35,957 bases of DNA, from the IMG/VR virus record IMGVR_UViG_3300009103_000087, positions 1 through 35,957 of that record; one strand, written 5' to 3'. The position numbers were made by a program, and so were the translations under genes. This DNA is from a virus. Under the pieces are notes generated by a model. The model was not told the DNA's origin. It made no database searches and worked only from the letters and a program-made list of their open reading frames with translations. Shown piece by piece: positions 8,574 to 19,600 of the stretch. Position 1 is the stretch's first letter. The number at the start of each line of letters is the position of its first letter.

Positions 8574-9485
8574 ATGAGGATATTAAACGAGTTCTTTCTC
8601 GAGAAAGAGGAAAACGTTGAGGAAGTAGAGACATCTACCAACGAAAAAGGCGAAGAGATAAAAACTACTAAGTCTGTAAAAAAGCCTGTAAAAAAAACCT
8701 TCGTAGTTAAAAAACCAAATCGTTCTCTATACGATGAGGCAGAATTATTTTATGGCGTCAAGCTTTCTGAAGGTATCAAAGCGGGTCTTTTAACCCGAGC
8801 TCTCTTAGCTAAAAGGTTTAATAACGATGGCGGGATTCTTAGCGAAAACGAAAAAGATAAATTTGCTACTCTTTACATGGGTCTTTTTGAAAAACAAGCC
8901 AAGCTTCAAAAATTGGAAATGAAAGTAGCTAAGGATTTAACAGATAAAGAAAAGAAAGAAAAAGAAAAAATCATTGAAGAGTTAGGCGCGTCTAGGGAAG
9001 AAATACAAGAGTTTGAGATGGCTCAAGCGAGCTTATTTGATCAAACGGCAGAAAATAGAGCCCGTAATAAAACTATTCTTTGGTGGGTATTACAATTGTC
9101 TTATGAAAAAGATGGGGATAATTACATAGAGGTCTTTTCCGGAGACAGTTACGAAGATAAAGTAGCTGAATATGATCGCTATGAAGATCAGGAAGACGAC
9201 TTCCTAGATGAAATGCTAAAGAAGCTTTCTTATGTTGTTAGTTTTTGGTTTGTAACCAAGGCTGATACAAAAGAAGAGTTAGACGTTTTATTAAATACTG
9301 CTGACGAAGAAGAGATCACAGGGGAGCCTTCTCAAGAAAAACCTGAAGAAAAACCTGAAGAAAAACCTAAAGAAAAACCTAAAGAAGAGCTTGAAGAAAA
9401 GACTAAAGAAAAACCCGTAAAAAAAACAAATCGGACAAAAAAAGTTGATAACGATAAGTCCAAAGTTGAAAAAGAAGAAAAATAA
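8574..9485 (+). CDS. Putative tail assembly chaperone (G-like position)
   Basis: A 303-residue, strongly charged helical protein with a good ribosome site (AAAAGGAAAA). The central part has LYDEAELFYGVKLSEGIKAG, LLTRALLAKRF, a long charged helix (about residues 100-140) and a conserved-looking NKTILWWVLQLSYEKDGD. The C-terminal 65 residues are a Lys/Glu/Pro low-complexity tail with KPEEKPEEKPKEK repeats. Its place between tube and tape measure genes is that of the lambda G / G-T chaperones, which bind the tape measure during assembly. No frameshift to the next gene was found. Its transcript ends at the terminator at 9500. Function is assigned by position. Confidence 0.5.
   Translation: MRILNEFFLEKEENVEEVETSTNEKGEEIKTTKSVKKPVKKTFVVKKPNRSLYDEAELFYGVKLSEGIKAGLLTRALLAKRFNNDGGILSENEKDKFATLYMGLFEKQAKLQKLEMKVAKDLTDKEKKEKEKIIEELGASREEIQEFEMAQASLFDQTAENRARNKTILWWVLQLSYEKDGDNYIEVFSGDSYEDKVAEYDRYEDQEDDFLDEMLKKLSYVVSFWFVTKADTKEELDVLLNTADEEEITGEPSQEKPEEKPEEKPKEKPKEELEEKTKEKPVKKTNRTKKVDNDKSKVEKEEK
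9336..9387 (+). repeat. 12-nt tandem coding repeat (KPEE/KPKE)
   Basis: Four to five consecutive 12-base units of the form GAAAAACCT(G/A)AA encode the Lys-Pro-Glu-Glu/Lys tail of the protein above. Units differ by single bases, consistent with slippage expansion of an unstructured tail. Confidence 0.85.
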
Positions 9486-9499
9486 AAATTGATCTTCTT

Positions 9500-9531
9500 A
9501 GCCCCACCCGAAAGGTGGGGCTTATTTTTTT
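9500..9531 (+). terminator. Intrinsic terminator between the two chaperone-position genes
   Basis: AGCCCCACC (9500-9508) pairs with GGTGGGGCT (9514-9522) in a 9-bp stem with loop CGAAA, followed by TATTTTTTTAT. It lies 15 bases after the stop at 9485 and ends about 5 bases before the ATG of the next gene. Confidence 0.93.
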
Positions 9532-9535
9532 ATAA

Positions 9536-10579
9536 ATGAAGAAGCCTGTAAAGAAATTAACCAAGAATAAGCTAAAAGGTTTATATTTAAACGTATTAAA
9601 AGGATATACTGTTTGTGAGAAAACGGAGAATCTTAATGAGTTTTATATTAAACATTTAGATATTCATTCTTCTACGGACATTGATGAAGCTCACGATTCT
9701 CATTTCGACAGAGCTAAAAAAAAGGGCTTACCCACGGAGGAAGACCAGCTCAAGTATTTAGACAAAGAAGAGCTATGGACAAACAAAGAAGAAATGGAGC
9801 TGCAAAATCAAGAGGAAATGATCAAGAGGCTTCGACTTTCTAAAAGCAAAGTCATTCTTCAAGCTCAAATTAATTATTTCAATGAGGAGATAGAAAAAGA
9901 AACGATTATTCTTCACGAAAAGATAGATAAAAAAAACGATCTCATGGGGTTCACTGCTGAAGCTTATGCTAACAAAAAGATTAATGAGTTTTATATTTAT
10001 AATACCTTATATAAGGACCCTGATCTAAAGCAATTGTATTTCGAAAAAGAAGAGTTTGACTATATAAATTTTGAAAATTTCTCGAAGTTAATAGCTGCTT
10101 ACAATGAAAATACAAAACATTATAATGCTTTAAACCTGAAGAGAGTAGCTTTAAGCACGTTTTTTTTAAATTATTTTTACCTATGCGACGACAACCCTCA
10201 AATATTTTTTGGTAAACCTGTAATTGATTTAACTTATCATCAGGTAGAATTATTCGGATACGCTAGGCATTTCAAACATATGATGTCTGAAGCTAAGTCT
10301 AAACCGCCAGATGAATTTTATGACGACCCAGACAAGCTTATAGAATACGTAGAAGCGGGTAAAAATGCTGAATCTATAATCGAGAAAGCTCAATCACAAG
10401 GTAAGGACAATGCTGCAACCTCTATTGTTGGGGCGACCAAGGAAGATCTGAAAAGAATGGGTTTATCTGCCGGAAATCATGATGTGGGAGATGTAAATCT
10501 AAGCAAAGTGGCGTCTCAAAAAGACGGATCTTTAGACATGGATGACTTGATAAAAATCCACGAAAAGGGAAGTCTGTAA
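9536..10579 (+). CDS. Putative second tail assembly chaperone / tape-measure-associated protein
   Basis: A 347-residue, mostly helical, charged protein lying just before the tape measure gene, where the T part of the lambda G-T chaperone pair is usually found. Visible features are a basic N-terminus (KKPVKKLTKNKLKG), a coiled-coil-like stretch about residues 85-135, a hydrophobic aromatic-rich segment near residue 205 (STFFLNYFYLCDD), and a C-terminal SLDMDDLIKIHEKGSL. An in-frame TAA (9533-9535) directly precedes the ATG, so it is not a frameshift extension of the upstream gene. No Shine-Dalgarno is visible and the ATG lies against the upstream terminator T-run, so how it is transcribed and translated is unclear. 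An internal ATG at 9818 has AAGAGGA before it but would delete 94 residues. Function is positional only. Confidence 0.5.
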   Translation: MKKPVKKLTKNKLKGLYLNVLKGYTVCEKTENLNEFYIKHLDIHSSTDIDEAHDSHFDRAKKKGLPTEEDQLKYLDKEELWTNKEEMELQNQEEMIKRLRLSKSKVILQAQINYFNEEIEKETIILHEKIDKKNDLMGFTAEAYANKKINEFYIYNTLYKDPDLKQLYFEKEEFDYINFENFSKLIAAYNENTKHYNALNLKRVALSTFFLNYFYLCDDNPQIFFGKPVIDLTYHQVELFGYARHFKHMMSEAKSKPPDEFYDDPDKLIEYVEAGKNAESIIEKAQSQGKDNAATSIVGATKEDLKRMGLSAGNHDVGDVNLSKVASQKDGSLDMDDLIKIHEKGSL

Positions 10580-10627
10580 GTGTAATTACAGATAATATCC
10601 CTCGGGTATGTTTATCAAGGAATAAGG
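10574..10627 (+). promoter_or_regulatory. GTGTAA leader element and ribosome site of the tape measure gene
   Basis: CTGTAA-GTGTAA-TTACAG (10574-10591) is a 6-bp inverted repeat whose loop is the recurrent GTGTAA element. AAGGAATAAGGA follows just before the ATG at 10629. GTGTAATTAC also occurs at 4579-4588, before the connector gene. It may be a promoter, operator or processing hairpin. Confidence 0.35.
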
Positions 10628-10628
10628 A

Positions 10629-13600
10629 ATGGCAGAATCCGCATCAGTAAGAGTAAGGGCAGAGTTAGACTCGCGCCCCGCAGAGAAAACCTTGGCCCGC
10701 TTTGTAAAAAAAGCGGAAAGTGTTGATGTAAGGCTGTCTTTAAAAGACAAGAACTTTACTCAGCCTCTCGGAAGAATTACCGGAGCCGCTGACGAGTTCA
10801 ATAAATCTCTCGCTGCTTCGAACGCTCGCGTCGTAGCTTTCGCGGCCTCAGCTGGGTTAATGTATTCCGTCCAAAGAGCTTTAGTCTCTGTTACTAAATC
10901 AGCCATTGAGGTGGAGGCAGCCTTGGCTGATATCAATGTTATCCTTGGAGCTTCCTCTACAAATCTTGCTAAATTTGGAGATCAATTATTTAAAATAGCA
11001 GGGCAAACTGGTCAAGCTTTTCAAACAGTTACCGTGGCCGCTACTGAATTGGCTCGTCAGGGTTTATCGATGGAGGAAACCCTCAGGCGAACTAAAGATG
11101 CCATGATCCTGACTAGATTGGCCGGTATGGATGCGGCTTCAGCCGTAGACGCCTTAACGGCCTCAATCAACTCATTCAACAAAGCGGCTATCACGTCTAC
11201 CGAAATAGTAAACAAAATGGCTACAGTCGATGCGGCCTTTGCGGTAAGTACAAACGATTTAGCGGACGCCTTAAAACGCGTAGGTAGTAGCGCTATTGAC
11301 GCGGGAGTTAGTTTCGACCAGTTGATGGCTATGACTACATCAGTGCAACAGATTACTGCTCGTGGTGGCGCAGTTATCGGTAACTCATTAAAGTCTATCT
11401 TCACCCGCATTCAAAGAACCGAGGTTTTGGATCAACTGCAAATGTTGGGCGTGGCAGTAAGAGACATGAAAGGAAATACTTTACCAGCTATCCAAATCAT
11501 GACCCAATTGGCTAAAACTATAGATAGTTTAAGCTCTGCTCAAAAAGCTAACATTACAGAATTAATGGGTGGCGTCTTCCAAATCAACGTAGTTAAAGCT
11601 GCTCTCGGTGATTTAGGTAAGGAATATTCTATTTATCAAAACGCTTTAAAAGTTTCTACAGACGCAACCGACGCAGCGACTAAAAGAAATGAAAAGTTAA
11701 ATGAAACTCTATCTGCTTTAGTAAATAAAACTTTCCAGAACGTTAAGAAAGCAGGCGCGGAGATCGGCAAATTAACTATCGCTCCAGCCTTGGAGGGGGT
11801 GCTAGATAAAGTAAATAGTGCGCTGGAAAAATTCGACCCGAAAGATTCAGAAAGCACTGGTAATAAAATTGCTCGAGGAATTCTGGAAGGCATAGGTAAC
11901 TTCATTAAGGGACCCGGGTTAATTATTGGTTTAGCTGTCATAGGAAAACTTCTTCAACAATTCGGTAAATTTGCTAGCGACTCATTCAAAGAGTTCTTTA
12001 ATATCAACGAAGCAGCGAAAAAAAGACTCGCTATGGAGAAGTTTATTAATCAAGAACTATCTCACAACGAAGATTTAACACAAGCTATATTATCGGGAGA
12101 ACTGAAAGTTGCTGATGCAGAAAAAATTATATTAAAAGGTTTAGAAGCTCGAGTTCTCCAGCAGGAGAAATTAAATAGGTTGATCAAGGAGGCTTCTTAC
12201 GGGCTGAGCCGTAGAGGGGCTCATGCGGCATTGGTTGATCCGACAGAAGGAACTTACGCAGTTAAGCCTCCTAAAAGGTCTGGTGGCCATGTCCCGAATT
12301 TTTCTCAGATAGATATTCAGGCTTTAGTTAAAGAAGAGTTAACGTCTGCAAGCTATGCAAAATCAGGCACGAAAGCTGTAATTGATACCTTACCCGGTTT
12401 AGGACTCCATGTAAGAAATACCGAAGAGAGCATATCTTACGCTCCGGGTATGAGGTCTCCTTTTATCAATCCCCCAATTGATAGTCCCGAAGGAAGAACT
12501 CATAGAGAAAAATCAATACGGCAGACTGGTATAGACCCTTATCAATTATCATCGAGTTCAGGGCTTCCGGGTTTTGCCAAGGCTAACAAAAAAAAGCCTA
12601 CCCCAAAAATAAAAGACTTAAGATCTAGTAATAAATCAAAAGGCGTACTTCTCCCAGAGTTTGGCAGGAACGACACGAACTTAACGTTTCAATCAAGTCT
12701 AGCTCAAGTCTTTCCTGACACTAAGAGCCTAGAGAGGCAGAAATGGGCAGAAAAGGGCTTTACCGGTTTTAAGATGACTGGTGTAAAAGCTGCTAGATTA
12801 AGAGAAAAATCTTCAGCCTCTTTCGACACCTTGTTAGATTCCAATTTCGACCCCGCGATACAAGGCTTGGGTTCATCTATAGTAGGAACCAATAAGGGTA
12901 AACTTCCTAAAAAGACCACAGGAAAATTTTCTGATTACTTTGATAAAAAAGCTTGGCCTCAAACTAAAGGTCGAATCTTCGAAGCGGCTTTAAATTATGT
13001 TGCAGTTAACATGTCTGCAAAAGCTCAAATGAACAACAGGCTTGCAGAGATTAAAAATCTTACTGGAGGAGAAACTTGGGATTTCCCAGATATAAAAAAT
13101 CAATTGGCGTCTTTATATAAGATTCAGCCGGCGGGGAACTGGGACGCTAAGTCGAACATTGACCAAGGGACTCAAGCCTCTATTATCAAGAAAACTTTGA
13201 ATACTAAATATCAAGGTAAAACTATTCCAAATAAATCTGCCGGATCTATTCCTAACTTCAGCCTAGGCCAAAAAGTTATGGGCATAAATACTATTCAGGC
13301 AAAAAACGCGATAGAAAGATTTAGATCTGGAGAAATTTCGCAAGCGCAAGGATTAGTTACTCAGATTAATTCTTCCAGAAGTTTATCTTCAGCAGAAAAG
13401 AGCACATTGAAAGAGGAGATCAATGCTATTAGACGTCAAAAGAAAAACGCAAAGAATCCTAAAGGCCTAACTATCGATGGGACTAATTTAGGGAGCATGC
13501 TAGTTCCAAGAGTCGGCTCTTCTCAGGGAACCGGTTTAGCTAAGCCTAAAATAGATAAAGACAATACCTTGCTCCGTCAATATCTTTCGAAAAATTACCA

Positions 13601-16600
13601 AGCGAAAACTGGATTAAATTTTGACAAGCTCCCTGAAGAAGCGAAAAAGAAAGTCATAAGCTCAACGAAAGCTTCATTTCCTGTTTTGGCTCCTTCTCGA
13701 GGCAACAACGTCAACATTGTCGATGATGTAGCCACCGCGATAGAAAAAGAAACTAGAAGCTTCGTAGCAAGCATGAAAGGCGGGAGTGAAGCCAAAAAAG
13801 CAAACGTACTAAACAACTTAAGCACTCATCAGAGTAGTATCAGCTCCGCTGCTGGAGCAGTATTTGAGTCAGGAATTAAATCAGCTTTTGATTTAGAAAT
13901 TGGGAAAACAAATGATAGGTTCGATGTCTCGACCTCTGCAGGTCTTAAGGAGGCTTTTCCAATTGAAACCCCTTATGGAGAATTTAAAATAGATGATAAT
14001 AGCCCATTGAGACAAGACATGGCCGCAAAGATTTTGAGGCAAAAAATACAAATGGGTATAGCTTCCGGGGGGCATGTGCCAAACTTCGCATCTCCCCAAT
14101 CTTTGACAACGCCGCCTCCGCCGTACACACGTGAAGAGACCGAGAGATTAATCAAGCTCTGGACCAGCGGCAAAGCAAATCGTTTTGATCCAAACGATTT
14201 GTGGGAATCCATGCCTAGGAACAGAAGAGGCCCCGAGGTAGACCCAATTACGGGGTTACCTGTAAGCCTCAAAAGTCCTACTCACTCAGCCCGTTTGCAA
14301 AGGGGCTATCAGGGGAATCCCGCCTTTGGGTTTGGACTCAGCCCTTGGTCCGGGGGGGCTGTCGAACCAAGAGTAAATCCGAGAACGGGCTTGCCTTATG
14401 CTGGGGGTTTTATTCCTAGTTTTAGCAAAAAAGATACAAACAGAATGAGAGAGTCTAAACAGGCGGGAGTGCCTTATTCTCAGACTTACCTCAGCTTCGT
14501 TGATACGTCGAAATACGCTGGCCCTGTGATAGGGAACAGAAAGGATGAACCAACCTACCAAGCCCTGATAAAAGCCGTTAGAAGCCATCCTGACCCCAAG
14601 AATGCAGGTATGGCAGCGGGTGGATACATCCCGAGTTTTGCTGATGCTGCAGATGCCCCCGCCCCTCTACCGATAAAGAAGATGAATCTAGATGATCTTG
14701 GTTCTGAACCTCTGAAAAGGGTTAAAACGCTAGAGTCTAAATTGAAAGGCTTTGTAGCGAGGTTAGAAAAAATGAACGAAACTACGGGCGGCTTAAGCCC
14801 AGAAGTAAATGAAGCTGTAGAAGAAGCAAAAGGAGCCCTTTCATTTGTTCAGAAGACTGGGAAAAAGTTAGGAGAGCTTGGTGGTAAAATTCAAGAGCTA
14901 GAAGATGAACTGAAGCCGTTGGAAACTGATCTTGACGAAGCTAACCTGTCAATTCAGGGAAGCAATACTCATCTTGAGGGCTTACGCGGCGAGCTTGAAC
15001 AATTTAAAGCCGAGTTGGGTCAAACGGAAGACGGAGTAACTCTCGCGAGAGAAGATTTGAAAGCATCTAATAATGCTATATCAAGCTTACCCAATCTGGA
15101 GGATGGGTATAAAAATTTAAAAACAAAGGAAGAGGAAAAGCTCCAAGAACTAAGAGCCGCAGAACAAGCTGCTGGAAAACAAGAAAGAAAAAATCTGGTT
15201 AATAAGAGAGCTGTGATCCAAGGGGACTTTGACGAAGAGGGAATGCGCCACGGTCAACCTGATAGAGTGGGGTACACAAAAAGCGTTTTAGGAGAATTAG
15301 GAGCAAACGCTGGCCAAGCAGGAGGTAGGAGTTCGATAAAGACCTTAACGGAGGGGGTTGGAGCTAGCAAGACGGGTCAACTAGATTTAAAGGCTCAAGA
15401 TGCTCTTGCGATAACTTTACAAAAGCAAAGAAACGCCGCAATCATGGGGCAACATGACGAAGCACAGAAGATAGAAGATGAATTCAGGCTTACTCATAAA
15501 ATCTCAGAAAAACATACGCATACCCAAGATGCTTTAGATAAAGTTTTTCAGAAAAATTTAGACGCCGGCACAACCATAGGTAACAAGGCCGAGGAAGAAG
15601 CAGCCCTGTGGGATAAAACAACACAAGCCAAGAAGGCTGAGTATGAGACTGCCAAAGACAAGACAAAATTAGCTGAAGGTGAATATAAAGAAGCGAAGAG
15701 GCTGAAGGGCTTGCGCGGTAAAAGAGAAAAAGCTTTAGATAAAGCAACAAGAGCGGAAGAGAAAGCGGCTGATCAGGTAACATTGACTAATCGTAAGATA
15801 TCAGAAGGAAATCAAGAGCGGGATAAGCAAAAACGTAAACAAAAAGATATAAATAATAAAATTGATAAAGTCAACAAGGAGTTGGATGATGAGGTAAAAG
15901 CACAGGCGGCAAAAACAAAAGAAGTTGAGGAAGGCGTAGATAAGGCAAAAAAAGTTAACGATTCCACGGGCAAAGTTGAGAAAGGACTACAAAAAGAAGC
16001 TGAGGGTCGTAAAAATCAAAGCTTCGGAGCAGGATCATACAATCCGTGGTCTCAGCAAGGGAAAAGATATAAATCTCTAAAGGTTGCTGCTGGTGGAGAT
16101 ACGGATGCACTTGCCGCTCTTGGACTGACTCAAGGGCAAGCTCAGGGTGAATTAGCTGGAGCTAAAGAACAAAGACAACAAGCCATACAAGGTAAAGCTA
16201 TGTTGGCTTCAATGGCGTTGCCGATGGTAACGAGCATGGCTGCTCAACATTTTGAAGAAGGTACTGAAGAAGGCGCGCGCGGCAAGGCGGGGGCGGAGGC
16301 AATCGGACAGGCAGGCTCTATGGCTGCTATGGGTGCGATGTTTGGACCTTGGGGTGCAGCTGCAGGTGCCGTTGTCGGAGCAACAATGGGGATTATAGAC
16401 GTTTTAGGCAAGTGGGAAGATAAAACTTATGAATTTAATACCGCTGCGGAAACAGCAGAGGAGAAATTGACTAAATTCAATAACGCTTCACAAACTTATT
16501 TAAAGTCTCTTACTGAATTCAACGAAGTAATGACTTCTACATCTGGTGAAATTGACGGAAATAAAGCTGACAAATTTAGAAAAAATCTTAGCGAAGCTTT

Positions 16601-19600
16601 ACTAAGTATTCCAAGTGAATACAGATTCCAACTTAGCAAGGCTCAAGGTAATGTAGAAAGGATTCAAGAGATCTTTGCAGAAATTCAAGCAGACTTGCAA
16701 AGAGACGCGAATACCAGAAGAGCTCAAGCGGACTTAGCCACAGAGATAGAAGAAAGAATACCTAGAGGCAAAGGGAAGATGTTTAAAGGAAAGGAGAGTG
16801 ATAGCGATCAGAAAAAAGTTTTCGAAATGATCAAGAGTACTTTAGACATGAGTAGGTTTTACGGAGAGGAAGGGGAAAAGCTCGGAGCTAAATTAAGAAA
16901 CGCTTCTAAAAAAATAGCTAGCGATTTTAGTGGCTTTAAGGCCGTTTTAAAAGAGGCTGGCGCAGACGCAAAAACCTTAGAATTGCTAGACGATATGCTT
17001 GAAGGTGGCGCGTCGAATATAACGCTGTTAGGTGATGAATTTGAAAACTTTGGTTCAGACGCCGCTCTCGCTTCTAGAGCAGGAGATAATTTAACCTCTT
17101 CAATACTCGCTTATAGAAGAAGAATGGAGGCGGTCAAAGAAGAACAGGATAGATGGAACTCTATAATGGACGAATCTAAAGAACGAGTTAAAAGACTCGC
17201 GTCTGTATTGCTCGACAGATTAAAATTCATAGACAACATGAGGAATCAGCGGGCCGCCCATGCTAGAGGCATGGCCATGACCGAAATAAAAGGCAGACAA
17301 CAGGTAGCTCAACCGTTTATAGATAATATACAAAAGGTAGACTTAGGAGCTTCGGTTCAACGAGCCGATATGCAAAATAAACAGGTGAACTCTTTAGAAA
17401 AACTTAATAGCTCTATTAAGATAGGTTTAATCGGCACTATAAATGATAAATTTGAAAAACTAACGACTTCTACTGAAAGGATAACTGAAAACGCAAGTGA
17501 AGACCAGAACCTTACAAATAACGAGCTACAAAAACAAAATAAAACTTTAACAGGATACAGAGACGCTTTAATTAAAGCTGTAACGTCAGCTTCAGGTGGC
17601 GGGGACACGTTTCACGAAATAGCCGCCTCAATGAAAGAAATCATAAAGAAAGCAGAAGTAACGGGTTCTGCGCGCGCCGCATTGGAAAGCGATTTATTAG
17701 CCGTCGTAGAAAAAGGAAATCATGACTTGGCGTTAATGAGTGATGCTCACAAGAATGAACTAGAAACACAAAGACTAAGCGCTCAGTACCAAAAAGAGAC
17801 TGCTATAAACACAAAGCAAATGGCCCAATTAGGAACTATTGGAGGAATGATGGCCGGGCCAGACTTTTCAAAGATTAATAAAGTGTTTGAAGATGCAGCT
17901 TTAAGCTCTTTTAGAGCAAACTCTGATCAAGAAGGAAGCAGGAGTTCTCTAAATATTTTAGATTTATTAAGAAATTTTGCTGGAACATCAGGAGCAGCTT
18001 TACCGGCTTCAATGAGAGCAAACGCTGTGGAGGGGGTAAAAAGTAACCTTTCCACTAAAGTAGCTAGAATCCGATCAGGTATGGAAAGTACCGGGCAAAT
18101 GACTCCGGAGCTACAAGAAGAACTTGACCAGTTAAATAATAACCTAGACGAAATAGCAGAAACTAAAGTCGCCGCCCAGCTAAAAGATGTTCCGACTCAC
18201 TTGCAAACCATTGCGGACAAAATTAGCAGTCTAACAGATAAAACCGTAAATGAAGCCTCTATGGAGCAAGCTGTTGCGGCGGCACTAACATCGGTCATGG
18301 GCGGTTCTTCTAAGCATATAGTTGATCCTTTAGTAAGAATAGAATCTATACTTAACTTCCAGAGGGGAATTAACGAAATTAAACAAGTACAGAACAACGT
18401 AGCTGATGCGTTAAAGGCTCAACAACAACTAGCTGGAAATATAGAAACGAGTATGAGTGAAGTGGGAAGTATGGCGATAGACTTGGCTAAGAATGTACCC
18501 GACTCTATTTTAGACGCCACTGTAGGAATGAATATTAAACAAATTCGAGGTCTTATAGATAACGAAGGACAAGGTTTTACGCAAGATGCGGAGGGGCTTG
18601 CTAAACAGAAAGGTGCCCTTCAGAAGTTAATGAACGTGGTGATCAAGTTAGACGGCACAATAACGAGGGGTAAGGTTTTCGATACTGACTGGGGGCTAAA
18701 TTCGCCCGATCTTGTCGCTGAAAGGGAGGACGCTAAAATTATAGGTGGAAATACAAGTGCGATAAGTAGAACGGGGCAAGGGTCGATGCTTCATAAACAG
18801 ATAGTAGATTTAAAGGCGAATCAAGAGAAGTTTGAAAGTGACACGCGTTCAGGTAAGTATGACGAAGCCTTTAATGAGGGGATGAACCTTACAAAAATAT
18901 CAGCTCTGAAACGGCACATGTACGGCGCGGGCCCCATATCGGATGTCATCAGGATTACGAAGGAGCATTTAAGGATGAACAAAGAGTTCGGGTTTAAAGG
19001 GCCGGGAGAGGGACCCCGAGTCGATCATCAGCTTATCGAGAAATTTATTAATAAACTTGTAACATCCTCGGCTTCACTAAAGGGCGATGAGAAACTCGAT
19101 TTCGGTGCCGTATGGGGTTTACTAAGGGAAGCAGATCAGGAATGGGTAAATCAAAAAGGTCCAAGATACGGGATGGCTTTTAATCAGAGTGACGGAGGGA
19201 ACCTCACTAATCAAAAGAAGGTTGTAAATGCTGCGCTGCTGGCTTTAGCTACGTATGCTGAGAATCAGAAGTCTGGAGCTAGCATAGATCACTCTGGGTC
19301 GTGGTCAGATCAATCTGGGCGAAGGAAGACGGTAAGGGAAGAAGTAAGAAATCAAATGAACGCGACCATGCAAGGACTTCAGCAGAGAGCCGATGATCCG
19401 CTACAAACGGGTAGAAAACATCAAGTGCTACCCACTTTCGATCAATTAACGGGAGAGGGGGGGTTGCTAGATAAGCAACTAGTTAAGAACCAAGAAGTGG
19501 AAAGTGCTCAAGCGGAAATGCGCAGATTAATGGCCCAGTTGACAAAACGCTCAACGGCTGAGCAAGTCAATATGATGAGGGACCGTTATGCTGGAGAGAT

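Larger units (their letters stand above)
12282..14638 (+). repeat. Recurrent GGxxP(N/S)F(S/A) motif in the tape measure insert
   Basis: Five copies lie at tape-measure residues 552-559 (GGHVPNFS), 872-878 (GSIPNFS), 1147-1154 (GGHVPNFA), 1259-1266 (GGFIPSFS) and 1331-1338 (GGYIPSFA). A shortened sixth copy, GGFIPFA, is at 4599-4605 beside the C-terminal tape measure motif. Spacing is irregular (319, 276, 112 and 72 residues), so these are end-caps of modules and not a simple tandem repeat. Similar motifs occur in tape measures of other large marine phages, as far as I recall. Confidence 0.75.

Noticed and set aside
9336-9387. Short direct repeats considered as a CRISPR-like or iteron array
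   Set aside because: Units are 12 bases, contiguous, in frame, and encode a Lys/Pro/Glu low-complexity protein tail. There are no spacers.
9411-9540. Possible -1 frameshift joining the two chaperone-position genes at the A-runs near 9420 or 9437
   Set aside because: The -1 frame hits TGA at 9446-9448, and an in-frame TAA (9533-9535) precedes the ATG at 9536. The +1 frame also stops near 9492. No continuous fusion frame exists.
16195-16410. Hydrophobic Ala/Gly-rich stretch of the tape measure considered as a separate holin-like gene
   Set aside because: It lies in frame within the tape measure, with no internal ribosome site or start of its own. Such segments are normal in tape measures and may help membrane passage of DNA.
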